Assembly: GCA_026414605.1 (NCBI GenBank)
Contig: JAOAIP010000028.1
Coordinates: 1-64,000 of the forward strand
Reading direction: 5' to 3'
From: Bacteroidia bacterium
GTDB taxonomy: Bacteria > Bacteroidota > Bacteroidia > B-17B0 > Aurantibacillaceae
DNA length: 64,000 nucleotides
Every line of letters begins with the position of its first letter. Positions within the stretch are counted from its first letter, which is position 1. The notes under the pieces are model-generated. The model saw only the letters and a list, made by a program, of their open reading frames with translations, was not told the origin of the DNA and made no database searches. The position numbers and the translations under genes were made by a program. Of the stretch, positions 27,457 to 36,345 are shown piece after piece.

Positions 27457-28226
27457 TATCGCCATTAGCCAATGTAAGCCCCAAAGCCCAATTAGGAAAA
27501 AATGTTATCGTTTCGCCCTTTGCTACGATAGAAGATAAAGTTATTATAGGAGATAATACGTGGATAGGACCTAATGCGGTCATTATGAATTATACTAAAA
27601 TAGGTAATAATTGCAAGATTTTTCCGGGAGCAGTTATTGGTGCAGAGCCACAGGACTTGAAGTTCAAAGGTGAAGAAAGTACCGTAGAAATTGGAAATAA
27701 CACAACAATTCGTGAGTTTGTAACTATTCACCGAGGCACACTTGATAAAATGACTACCAAAGTAGGAGACAACTGTTTAATAATGGCGTATGTGCATTTA
27801 GCCCACGATTGTATTATTGGTAATAATGTCATTCTCGCTAATGGTGTTCAATTATCAGGACATATTTTGGTAGAAGATTATGCTATCATTGAGGGAATGA
27901 GTGCGGCTCAACAATTTATTACAGTTGGCAAACACGCTTTTGTTGCAGGGGCTTCATTGATTCGTAAAAGCGTTCCACCTTATGTTCGTTGTGCCCGTGA
28001 GCCATTACAATACATTGGTGTAAATACAGTAGGTCTTACTCGTCGTGGATTTACTCCCGAACAAATCCGCCACCTAGAAGATATCTACAGAATCATTTAT
28101 GTAAAAGGATACAATCTACAAAATGCACTGGAAATAGTAGAAAAGGAAATACCCGATTCACCCTTTAAGCGTGAAATCATAGAGTTTATTAAAAATCAAA
28201 AAGACGGAGTAATTAGAGGGAATTAG
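27453..28226 (+). CDS. lpxA: UDP-N-acetylglucosamine O-acyltransferase LpxA
   Basis: 257 residues. LpxA adds the first 3-hydroxyacyl chain to UDP-GlcNAc. The N-terminal two thirds is a left-handed beta-helix of hexapeptide repeats, with the catalytic-His segment HLAHDCIIGN. The C-terminal helical domain has RGFTPEQIRHLEDIYRIIY. The start codon overlaps the lpxC/fabZ stop (ATGA), so translation is coupled. Length is normal. Confidence 0.97.
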   Translation: MISPLANVSPKAQLGKNVIVSPFATIEDKVIIGDNTWIGPNAVIMNYTKIGNNCKIFPGAVIGAEPQDLKFKGEESTVEIGNNTTIREFVTIHRGTLDKMTTKVGDNCLIMAYVHLAHDCIIGNNVILANGVQLSGHILVEDYAIIEGMSAAQQFITVGKHAFVAGASLIRKSVPPYVRCAREPLQYIGVNTVGLTRRGFTPEQIRHLEDIYRIIYVKGYNLQNALEIVEKEIPDSPFKREIIEFIKNQKDGVIRGN

Positions 28227-28269
28227 AATGATAATAGGATGTTTTTATACTTGAATTTGAATTTAAACA

Positions 28270-28896
28270 ATGATTATTCCTTCTATACATTTGCACAATA
28301 TCTCTAAAAAATACCACCAACATTTTTTGTATAAAAATTTTAGTTTAAATATTTTTCAACAAGATAAAATAGTAATTACTGGAAATAATGGTTCAGGCAA
28401 ATCTACTCTATTAAAAATTATTATTGGTCTTGTGTCTCCAACAAGTGGAAAAGTTGAGTATATTCATAATAACTTTATTATAGAAAAATCAGAATGGTAT
28501 AAATACATTAGCGTTGCTGCGCCTTATATGAGTAGCATAGAAGAGTTCACTGTGCTTGAATTAATTAATCATTTGTATGCATTTAGAAAGTATCAAATAG
28601 ATGAAAAAAAACTATTAAATTATTTAAACCTGGACAAACATTTAAACAAACCCATTAAGCAATTTTCAAGTGGAATGAAACAAAAAACAAAATTACTTTT
28701 TGCTATAATGGATACGGCTCCTATTTTACTTTTAGATGAACCCACCTCCAACCTTGATGCAAATGCAATCCAATGGTATCAAGATATGATTGAAAAATGG
28801 GCAAAGCATAAAACAATTATTGTATTTTCAAATTCTCAAAAACAAGAATATCTCTTTTGTCAAAAAGAAATCAATTTAAATGAATTTTTAAGTTAA
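28270..28896 (+). CDS. ABC transporter ATP-binding protein, orphan
   Basis: 208 residues, one ATPase domain: Walker A GNNGSGKST (38-46), Q-loop region, signature FSSGMKQK, Walker B ILLLDEPTSNLD. A short CcmA/ABC-2-like form. No permease gene is next to it: lpxA lies 43 bp upstream and proS follows. Position after lpxA suggests either export of an envelope component or simple co-transcription. The partner membrane protein is not in this window. Confidence 0.85.
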   Translation: MIIPSIHLHNISKKYHQHFLYKNFSLNIFQQDKIVITGNNGSGKSTLLKIIIGLVSPTSGKVEYIHNNFIIEKSEWYKYISVAAPYMSSIEEFTVLELINHLYAFRKYQIDEKKLLNYLNLDKHLNKPIKQFSSGMKQKTKLLFAIMDTAPILLLDEPTSNLDANAIQWYQDMIEKWAKHKTIIVFSNSQKQEYLFCQKEINLNEFLS

Positions 28897-28937
28897 AGTT
28901 TTTTGCCACTCAAACTCCAAATCTCACAAAACAATTC

Positions 28938-28995
28938 ACTCCACTTTTCACTTCCCACTTCCCACTTTTTACTTTTAACTTTCAACTTTCTAACT
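28938..28995 (+). repeat. AAAGT-type tract between ABC gene and proS
   Basis: Tandem CACTTTTCACTTCCCACTTC-type heptamer-like units running to CTTTTAACTTTCAACTTTC. It is the same unit as in the repeats after recA's upstream region, before and after porP/sprF, and after proS. It occupies the false upstream extension of the proS reading frame. Confidence 0.7.
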
Positions 28996-29055
28996 AACTC
29001 TATAAGATATTTTTTGATAATCCTCTTTTTTGTAGGATATTTGCCACAAAAAAAT

Positions 29056-30546
29056 ATGGCACAATTGCTTACCAATAAAGAAATTACTCCAAGAAATAAA
29101 GATTATAGTCAATGGTATAATGATATTGTATTAAAGGCAGGACTTGCAGATTATAGTGCTGTAAGAGGATGTATGATAATTAAACCCTATGGATATACGA
29201 TATGGGAAAAAATGCAACAAACATTGGATAAGATGTTCAAAGATACAGGGCACGTGAATGCCTACTTCCCTTTGTTTATACCAAAATCTTTTTTTAGCAA
29301 AGAAGCATCGCACGTAGAAGGATTTGCCAAAGAATGTGCGGTTGTAACTCATTATCGCCTAAAATTAGATGAACAAACCAAAGAAATAGTAGTAGATGAA
29401 GACGCAAAATTAGAAGAAGAACTCATTGTTCGTCCAACATCTGAAACTATTATTTGGAACACATACAGAAGTTGGATTCAATCGTATCGCGATTTACCTT
29501 TGCTAATCAACCAATGGGCAAATGTAGTAAGATGGGAAATGCGTACGCGTTTGTTCTTACGCACGGCTGAATTTTTGTGGCAAGAAGGTCATACTGCACA
29601 CGCAACAGCAGAAGAAGCCATTGAAGAAGCCGAAAAAATGTTGAATGTTTATACAGATTTTGCTGAAAATACATTGGCTATTCCTGTAATTAAAGGAATT
29701 AAAACACCTAATGAACGATTTGCTGGTGCAATAGAAACCTATTGCATTGAAGCCCTTATGCAAGATGGTAAAGCCCTTCAAGCAGGAACTTCCCACTTTT
29801 TAGGACAAAATTTTGCCAAAGCATTTGATGTAAAATTTGCTAACAAAAACGGTGAATTAGAATATGTATGGGCAACCTCTTGGGGCGTATCTACACGTTT
29901 AATGGGAGCATTAGTGATGTCTCATAGTGATGATTTAGGATTGGTACTTCCACCAAAGATTGCACCCCTTCAAGTCGTTATAGTACCTATTTACAAAGGT
30001 ATTGAAGAAATGGAAGAAATTCGCCAACAAATACAAGGATTAATTAACGGATTAAAACAATTAAACATTACTGTAAAATTTGATGACGATGATAAACAAA
30101 GACCAGGATGGAAGTTTGCTCAATACGAAATGCAAGGCGTTCCTGTAAGAATTGCTGTTGGTAAGAGAGATTTACAAAACAATCAAATAGAAGTGGCTCG
30201 CAGAGATACTGTTAGCAAACAATTAGTTCCATTAGATACCGCCATTGATTATGTCAAAAATCTTTTAGAAGATATTCAAAAAAATTTATTGAATTCAGCA
30301 CAAAAACGTTTGGAAAACAACATCCATCGTGTAGATACTTGGGAAGAATTCAAAGATGTTCTTGAAAACAAAGGTGGATTTATTTATGCTCATTGGGATG
30401 GAACATCTGAAACAGAATTAAAAATTAAAGAAGAAACAAAAGCCACAATTCGTTGTATTCCATTGAATAATACTTTAGAAGAAGGAAAATGTATCTATTC
30501 AGGAAAACCAAGTAAGCAAAGAGTATTATTCGCAAGAGCATATTAG
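29056..30546 (+). CDS. proS: Proline-tRNA ligase (archaeal/eukaryotic type)
   Basis: 496 residues from the ATG at 29056 ([20 protein letters not shown]). The open frame extends upstream to 28903 but that part is the AAAGT repeat tract and does not look coding. Class II aaRS motifs are visible: motif 2 region [16 protein letters not shown] and motif 3 region [13 protein letters not shown], then an anticodon-binding domain (about 300-390) and the C-terminal zinc-domain-like end of the short ProRS type. This type lacks the editing INS domain of the bacterial long form. It attaches proline to tRNA-Pro. Confidence 0.97.
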   Translation: MAQLLTNKEITPRNKDYSQWYNDIVLKAGLADYSAVRGCMIIKPYGYTIWEKMQQTLDKMFKDTGHVNAYFPLFIPKSFFSKEASHVEGFAKECAVVTHYRLKLDEQTKEIVVDEDAKLEEELIVRPTSETIIWNTYRSWIQSYRDLPLLINQWANVVRWEMRTRLFLRTAEFLWQEGHTAHATAEEAIEEAEKMLNVYTDFAENTLAIPVIKGIKTPNERFAGAIETYCIEALMQDGKALQAGTSHFLGQNFAKAFDVKFANKNGELEYVWATSWGVSTRLMGALVMSHSDDLGLVLPPKIAPLQVVIVPIYKGIEEMEEIRQQIQGLINGLKQLNITVKFDDDDKQRPGWKFAQYEMQGVPVRIAVGKRDLQNNQIEVARRDTVSKQLVPLDTAIDYVKNLLEDIQKNLLNSAQKRLENNIHRVDTWEEFKDVLENKGGFIYAHWDGTSETELKIKEETKATIRCIPLNNTLEEGKCIYSGKPSKQRVLFARAY

Positions 30547-30590
30547 AATAATTACTACTCATCATTTCAAACTTAATTACAACTAAAATA

Positions 30591-30690
30591 ATTAGTTGAA
30601 AGTAGAAAGTGAAAAGTATTAAAACACCACATCATCATATTGAAAAATATTTCCTTTTACTTTCAAACTTCATACTTTTCACTTTTTACT
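30591..30690 (+). repeat. AAAGT-type inverted repeat pair after proS
   Basis: ATTAGTTGAAAGTAGAAAGT (from 30591) through GAAAAGTATT, and the opposite-strand pattern ACTTTCAAACTTCATACTTT (from 30658) through CACTTTTTACT. The two halves can pair around a 37-nt loop. There is no T-tract terminator for proS elsewhere, so this may act as one. Confidence 0.6.
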
Positions 30691-30903
30691 AAATGGTTCT
30701 TTGTTGTAAAATAGAATCTGAAAACTGTTCTGAATGGTTGAATAATTGCTATTTCTCATTGTATAAGATGATAAATCCCTTTATTTACAAAAGAATTTTA
30801 TATATCGTTTTTCAAACTTTGTAATAATACTTTGTGTACTTTGTAATAAAAATAACTTATCATAAATACTAATTTAATATCTATTCAGTAAAACATTTTT
30901 TCA
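30691..30903. other. Non-coding leader of DUF2723 gene
   Basis: No gene. It includes direct repeats ACTTTGTAATAA at 30816-30827 and 30838-30849, 22 bp apart, with a partial third ACTTTGTG between them. These are two DNA-helix turns apart and may be a regulator site. Confidence 0.4.
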
Positions 30904-30911
30904 TACATTCG
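30904..30911 (+). promoter_or_regulatory. Probable -7 box of DUF2723 gene
   Basis: TACATTCG, one mismatch from TAnnTTTG, 24 bp before the ATG at 30936. Confidence 0.4.
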
Positions 30912-30935
30912 CCTGCTCAATTAAAATTTTTTGTT

Positions 30936-33900
30936 ATGAACAATCCGACGTTTAAAAAATACAATAATATCATTGGATGGCTTGTATTTGCAATTGCTGC
31001 TTATACCTATTTAAGTACTATAGAACCTACTGCCAGTTTTTGGGATTGTGGAGAATTTATTGCTTGTACACATAAATTAGAAGTAGGACATCCACCTGGA
31101 GCACCTACCTTTATGTTATTTGGAAAGATATTTACATTATTTGCTGGAAATGATGTTACAAAAGTAGCGATGATGGTCAATGCTATGTCTGCATTGGCTT
31201 CTGCTTTTACTATTTTGTTTTTATTTTGGACAATTAGCCGTTTAGCATTAAAAATCATTACTAAAAATAATAAAGAATACGCTTTATCAAATGGCGAAAT
31301 GATTGCCATTTTAGGGGCAGCCACTGTAGGTGCCTTGGTGTATACCTTTTCTGACTCTTTTTGGTTTTCTGCAGTAGAAGGCGAAGTTTATGCTTCCTCG
31401 TCTTTATTTACAGCATTAGTATTTTGGGCTATCTTAAAATGGGAAGAAGAAGACGATACAGATCCAACATCTGCTTGGCGTTGGATAGTTTTAATTAGTT
31501 ATTTAGTAGGACTTTCTATTGGTATTCACTTGCTCAACTTACTTGTAATTCCTGCTATTGTTTATGTTTATTATTTCAAAAAATATAAATTTTCTGTAAA
31601 AGGATTTATTTATGCAGGAATAATCGGTATTGTTTTATTGGGTTTTGTACAATCTATTTTAATACCTAAAATAGTAAAACTATTAGCAGATAGTGAAGTA
31701 TTTGTAGTCAATAAATTAGGATTGCCTTTTAATAGTGGTATAGTTTTATTTTTTGTTTTATTAATAACCTCGTTGGTGTTTTTTATATTATATTCTATCA
31801 ATAACAATAAAAAACATTTTCAATATGGATTTTATGCTTTTGTTGCCTTTGCAGTATTATCTACCATTAGCGGATTAAGTGGTACAGGGATATTATTGCG
31901 ATTAATTACATTTTCTGCATTAATTTATGGAATCAAAAAATTAAAAGATCATTTATTAGCATTTAATATCACAATGATGTCTTTAGCCGCATTGTTGATT
32001 GGGTATTCCACCTTTTTTGTTATCGTTATTCGTTCGCAAGCCAATCCCCCAATGGATGAAAACGATCCTGAAAATGCACCCAATGTTCTTTCTTATTTGC
32101 TCAGAGAACAATATGGAGATTGGCCTATTTTGTACGGACAATACTATAATGCACCTACAAAACCCTCTCAATATTTCAAAGATATAGATCCTATATTTGC
32201 AAAAGATGAAAAAACAGGAAAATATAAAATAGTAAATGATGGTAAAAGAGCCATTCCTACTTATGAAGAAGAATTCTGTACTATTTTCCCAAGAATGTGG
32301 AGCAGTCGTTCAGATCACGTTGCAGGTTATAGATATTGGGGAAATGTTGTAGAAAATCATCGTATTATAAACAAAATGAATGAAAATGGAGAAGTAGAAA
32401 GCATAGAAGTACCTACTTTCAAAGCCAATCTTACCTTCTTTTTCAAATACCAGTTAGGGTATATGTACTTTAGATATTTCTTATGGAATTTTATGGGAAG
32501 ACAAAACGATGTGCAAGGACTAACAAACAATCCTTTAGAAGGAAATGCTATTAGTGGTATTGACTTTATAGATGACTTATTACTGGGTGGAGATGGATAT
32601 AGTCAATTAAAAACTTATGCATTAGAAAACAATAAAGGACATAATGAATTATATGGAATACCTTTATTATTAGGATTGTTAGGAATGTGGTACAATTACA
32701 AAAAAAATAAACCCATAGGTTGGATAGTATTTTTGTTTTTCTTTTTTACGGGTATTGCCATCAATATCTATTTGAATCCTACTCCCTATCAGCCCAGAGA
32801 AAGGGACTATGCTTATGCAGGTTCTTTTTATGTGTTTGCAATATGGGTAGGTATGGGCGTTTTATTCTTGTACGATCTTATCAAAGATTTTACTACTTCT
32901 CATATATCTGCTATTTTGGCAACAGCACTATCATTAATTGCCCCTGCTATTATGGCAAAAGAAGAATGGGATGATCACGATCGTTCCAAAAGAACATTGG
33001 CTCGTGATTGTGCCATAGATTATTTAGAATCCTGCGAAAAGAATGGTATCTTATTTACTAATGGCGATAACGATACTTTCCCGCTTTGGTATGCCCAAGA
33101 AGTAGAAGGTATAAGAACCGATGTAAGAGTTTGTAATTTAAGTTTATTTCAAACCGATTGGTATATCAATCAAATGCGAAGAAAAGTATACGAATCAGAT
33201 CCAATGCCGTTGACTATTCCACCCGATAAATACGCATACAGCAATAGAGATGTCGTTTATCTTATTGAACAAAGCAAAAATGAAATGAACTTAAAAGATG
33301 TTATTGATTTTGTAGCAAGCGATGATCCACAAAATAAATTTCCTATAGGAAACGGAAAATATCTTGACTTTATACCAACTAAAAGTTTTTACATAGATGT
33401 TGATTCTATACAGGTAATTAAAAACAAAGTTGTAAACGAAAAAGATTATAGTAAAATCACAAAGAAAATTAGTTTCCGATTAAATAGAAATTACATTACT
33501 AAAAATGACCTAATGGTGCTGGATTTAGTGGCACACAATGATTGGACAAGACCTATTTACTTTGCCGTAACCACAGGCTCAGATGCCTATGTAGGACTTC
33601 AAGATTATTTTCAATTAGAAGGATTAGCATATCGCTTTGTCCCCATTTTACAATCCCCCGAAGATAAGATGGTAGGAGGACGAGTAAATACCGACAGAAT
33701 GTATGACATCGTAATGAACAAATACCAATGGGGAGGAATGGATAGAGAAGGTGTATACTTAGATGAAAATTGTTTGAGAATGGCAGGCAACATTCGTATG
33801 CAAGTAACGATATTAGCCAATGCACTTATAAGAGAAGGTAAAAAAGACAAAGCCAAAAAAGTATTGGATTATATGATGAGTAAAATCAAAGAAGAAAATG

Positions 33901-34232
33901 TTCCCTACGATCCTTCTGTATTCACCATTGCTGCTTGCTACTATCAAATAGGCGATACATCTACTGCTAATAAATTAGCAAAAAAATTATTTGATATAAT
34001 GGAACACGACCTTCAAGTGTATAACAAATACAAGATGATGGATCAAATTGCCTTTACAAGAGAAATTCGTCAATGCAAAGACATTATGCAACGTTTAGCA
34101 TCCTTGACAATGCAATTCAATCAAAAACAATTATCCGATGAGTTTGTAAAAAAACTCTCCAACTATCTCACAAAAGAAGATTTAATGGAACAAACTCAAC
34201 CCGAACCCTCTGAAGCTGAAAGTACAGAATAG
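30936..34232 (+). CDS. DUF2723 multi-pass membrane protein, putative GT-C glycosyltransferase
   Basis: 1098 residues. The N-terminal about 780 residues hold many membrane helices with the DUF2723 hallmark STIEPTASFWDCGEFIA and LEVGHPPGAP (about 28-55). The acidic Asp/Glu in the first loop resembles the catalytic site of GT-C glycosyltransferases such as protein O-mannosyltransferases. A soluble part follows (about 640-960: TNGDNDTFPLWYAQEVEGIR), then TPR-like helices (about 960-1060) and a Glu/Pro-rich tail. The family is proposed to glycosylate exported proteins in Bacteroidota; I treat that as inference. Single gene with its own promoter. Confidence 0.85.
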   Translation: MNNPTFKKYNNIIGWLVFAIAAYTYLSTIEPTASFWDCGEFIACTHKLEVGHPPGAPTFMLFGKIFTLFAGNDVTKVAMMVNAMSALASAFTILFLFWTISRLALKIITKNNKEYALSNGEMIAILGAATVGALVYTFSDSFWFSAVEGEVYASSSLFTALVFWAILKWEEEDDTDPTSAWRWIVLISYLVGLSIGIHLLNLLVIPAIVYVYYFKKYKFSVKGFIYAGIIGIVLLGFVQSILIPKIVKLLADSEVFVVNKLGLPFNSGIVLFFVLLITSLVFFILYSINNNKKHFQYGFYAFVAFAVLSTISGLSGTGILLRLITFSALIYGIKKLKDHLLAFNITMMSLAALLIGYSTFFVIVIRSQANPPMDENDPENAPNVLSYLLREQYGDWPILYGQYYNAPTKPSQYFKDIDPIFAKDEKTGKYKIVNDGKRAIPTYEEEFCTIFPRMWSSRSDHVAGYRYWGNVVENHRIINKMNENGEVESIEVPTFKANLTFFFKYQLGYMYFRYFLWNFMGRQNDVQGLTNNPLEGNAISGIDFIDDLLLGGDGYSQLKTYALENNKGHNELYGIPLLLGLLGMWYNYKKNKPIGWIVFLFFFFTGIAINIYLNPTPYQPRERDYAYAGSFYVFAIWVGMGVLFLYDLIKDFTTSHISAILATALSLIAPAIMAKEEWDDHDRSKRTLARDCAIDYLESCEKNGILFTNGDNDTFPLWYAQEVEGIRTDVRVCNLSLFQTDWYINQMRRKVYESDPMPLTIPPDKYAYSNRDVVYLIEQSKNEMNLKDVIDFVASDDPQNKFPIGNGKYLDFIPTKSFYIDVDSIQVIKNKVVNEKDYSKITKKISFRLNRNYITKNDLMVLDLVAHNDWTRPIYFAVTTGSDAYVGLQDYFQLEGLAYRFVPILQSPEDKMVGGRVNTDRMYDIVMNKYQWGGMDREGVYLDENCLRMAGNIRMQVTILANALIREGKKDKAKKVLDYMMSKIKEENVPYDPSVFTIAACYYQIGDTSTANKLAKKLFDIMEHDLQVYNKYKMMDQIAFTREIRQCKDIMQRLASLTMQFNQKQLSDEFVKKLSNYLTKEDLMEQTQPEPSEAESTE

Positions 34233-34264
34233 TTTGGAGAATAATTTTTTAATGATGATTATTA

Positions 34265-34457
34265 GGGCGTGCCCCTCACACATCACAGCCATTTCAACCG
34301 TCATTGCGAATGAAGTGAAGCAATCTCAAAAGAACGACAACTCACTCAACAAGAGATTGCTTCGGGCTTCGCCCTCGCAATGACGTTCTCAACCGAAGGC
34401 GAGGCAGTGCCGGCGGTTCGCTTCGCTCACCGCCGCCCTCCGCATCCCTCACGCGAA
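34265..34457 (+). repeat. Composite palindromic repeat, copy B
   Basis: Same ends as copy A (GGGCGTGCCCCTC ... CCGCATCCCTCACGCGAA). The middle is replaced by a different inverted repeat: CATTGCGAATGAAGTGAAGC (from 34302) with AATCTC and its rough complement GAGATTGCTTCGGGC near 34352, ending CTCGCAATGACG. This second element is itself a known dispersed type in Bacteroidota (CATTGCGA...GCAATCTC). The GC-rich tail 34393-34457 is shared with copies A and C. Confidence 0.8.
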
Positions 34458-34460
34458 TTT

Positions 34461-34605
34461 TAGTCAAAAGTTGAAAGTAATTATCCTTAAAAAATTTAAA
34501 GCACCCAATATTTATCAAAAACATTATTCTTTATCACTTTCCACTTTCTACTTTTAACTTTCAACTTTCAACTTTCTACTAATAAAAGGAGGTGAGTGAA
34601 ATAAC
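34461..34605 (+). repeat. AAAGT-type inverted repeat pair, copy B
   Basis: TAGTCAAAAGTTGAAAGT (34461-34478) and CACTTTCCACTTTCTACTTT with further units (34535-34580), followed by CTACTAATAAAAGGAGGTGAG. Same order as in copies A and C. Confidence 0.7.
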
Positions 34606-34867
34606 CAAAATATATCAAGATAGAAATTAAAAAGGGCTACCTAAAAAATTTTTATTAAGCATAATCACAATTAAAAGATTTAAAAAATCTGTTTTAATCC
34701 GCCATATCTGTGTCATATATGTGCTATGATACTGAAATCAGAAATTATTATTAATCTAATAGAAAACAATTTCCAAGATATATTTTCATTGATATTTTCA
34801 AAACAAACAACTTTAATCAAGAAATCCAATATTTCCCCAACTTATATTTTAAACAAATCATCTACTC
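34606..34867. other. Non-coding AT-rich gap 3' of porP/sprF
   Basis: Nothing recognisable: no reading frame of note, no T-tract hairpin for the porP/sprF transcript. Confidence 0.4.
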
Positions 34868-35812
34868 TTAATACGAAGGAACACCATTATTAGTATCCTC
34901 CCATCTTGGGCTTTGACCTCTTGACAAACGCATTCCTATTACAATCTCGTGTGTACCCGAATTATATTTTCTTAATGCAGTAGTAGTAAAATCATAAGCA
35001 TAACCCACCATTAAATAATTTTTATACAACACTCCCACCATTGCACTCCAAGCATCATTCGTTCTATAACTTCCGCCCAACCATACCATATCTTTATAAA
35101 TTGCCCTAAGAGCCACATCTACCTTAACGGGCACTGGCTTTACATATTTAATTAAAAAAGAGGGCTCCACTTTAAAGTCCTCTGTAATGTCAAATTTATA
35201 TGCACCATTTACATAAAAATGCGTAACCAACTTGCTTTTATCTGTTGAGATCGGATAAAGTTTCAATTTACTTTGATACAATTGAGGCACAGCCACACCA
35301 AAATACCCTTTTTTATTATACAAATGAAAACCTGTCCCAAAATCAGGCACAAATACCGTTTGATATTGAATTAATAAATTCTCATCCCCTCCATCGTGCA
35401 ATTTTAATTTATGCCCATCTATTCCCCATCTCAAAAACCCCGCATATAAACCCATGGATAGTTTTATTTCCTTTTCTTTAGATAAAAGCAAATGATAAGC
35501 ATAATTCAAATTTGCTCCTTCACGACGAGTAGGTCCTACAATGTCTGTAAATATATTTACCCCCAGCCCCATTTTTTCTTTAGCAATAGGTCCGTGAACA
35601 TTTAAGTTAAAAGTTCTTGGTGCATCCGTTATCCCTATCCATTGATATCTATAAATGCCCAACATATCCACATACTCATATTTCCCGGCTACTGCAGGAT
35701 TGATGGCTAATTCATTCAACATATACTGCGAAAATTGAGGCAATTGCTGTGCCTTACTTACTAATATACTCATCAAAAAGAGTAAAATAAATTGATAACG
35801 AATGATTTTCAT
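34868..35812 (-). CDS. PorP/SprF family T9SS outer-membrane protein
   Basis: 314 residues from the ATG at 35812, where MKIIRYQFILLFLMSILVSKA is a signal peptide. A longer frame to 35872 only reads into repeat copy C. The core QQLPQFSQYMLNELAINPAVAG is the PorP/SprF hallmark, followed by beta strands of an outer-membrane barrel. SprF-type proteins are needed for export or surface attachment of a specific SprB-like cargo. The upstream gene on the same strand encodes just such a cargo, 533 bp away. Confidence 0.95.
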   Translation of the reverse strand: MKIIRYQFILLFLMSILVSKAQQLPQFSQYMLNELAINPAVAGKYEYVDMLGIYRYQWIGITDAPRTFNLNVHGPIAKEKMGLGVNIFTDIVGPTRREGANLNYAYHLLLSKEKEIKLSMGLYAGFLRWGIDGHKLKLHDGGDENLLIQYQTVFVPDFGTGFHLYNKKGYFGVAVPQLYQSKLKLYPISTDKSKLVTHFYVNGAYKFDITEDFKVEPSFLIKYVKPVPVKVDVALRAIYKDMVWLGGSYRTNDAWSAMVGVLYKNYLMVGYAYDFTTTALRKYNSGTHEIVIGMRLSRGQSPRWEDTNNGVPSY

Positions 35813-35850
35813 TGTTTTGAATTTTAATATAATTATTTTAATTTTTATTT

Positions 35851-36168
35851 GGGCGTGCCCCTCACACACCACAGCATTTTCTACCTTTGTAAAATAATCT
35901 CATTACGATTGTTTCAAAACGACAAAAAATGTCGTTTAAAAATTTCAATCGGCTGTGTTGTGTTCGGGTCGGGCTGCTACGGGCTTCGCTATCGCTTCGG
36001 CAATCCTCGCCTTCGCCATTGCGAACGCAGTGAAGCAATCTCAAACGAAACATATCAAAGCCAAAAAGATTGCTTCGGGCTTCACCTTTTCAATGACGCT
36101 ACCAAACGAAGGCGAGGCAGTGCTGCGGCTCGCTTCGCTCGCCGCACCCTCCGCATCCCTCACGCGAA
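35851..36168 (+). repeat. Composite palindromic repeat, copy C
   Basis: GGGCGTGCCCCTC start and CCGCATCCCTCACGCGAA end as in A and B. The first half (35851-36000) matches copy A, including the AAAACGACA/TGTCGTTTA hairpin (35916-35940) and the same GC-rich run. The second half (36014-36102) carries the CATTGCGAA...AAGCAATCTC inverted element found in copy B. Copy C thus combines the parts of A and B. Confidence 0.8.
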
Positions 36169-36170
36169 AG

Positions 36171-36300
36171 TTAGTTAAAAGTTGAAAGTAAAAAGTAGAA
36201 AGGTTTCTTACTGCCAAAGTGATAATTTCCCCAATCTCATAAAAATTATCTCTACTTTAAACTTTTCACTTTCAACTTTCTACTAATAAAAGGGGGTGAT
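36171..36300 (+). repeat. AAAGT-type inverted repeat pair, copy C
   Basis: TTAGTTAAAAGTTGAAAGTA through AAAGTAGAAAGG (36171-36202) and CTTTAAACTTTTCACTTTCA through ACTTTCTACTAATAAAAGGGGG (36255-36297). Confidence 0.7.
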
Positions 36301-36345
36301 TTAAAAAGAAATACCACCCTTAAATAAAATCAATAGATTAGGCGA

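Noticed and set aside
28903-29055. N-terminal extension of ProRS
   Set aside because: It translates the AAAGT repeat tract. ProRS homology starts at the ATG at 29056.
34342-34524. Minus-strand open frame inside composite repeat B
   Set aside because: The Arg/Leu/Ser-rich translation comes from the GC-rich repeat, not from coding selection.
35849-36185. Two plus-strand frames and one minus-strand frame in composite repeat C
   Set aside because: All overlap the same repeat in different frames and mutually exclude each other; GC-rich repeat artefacts.
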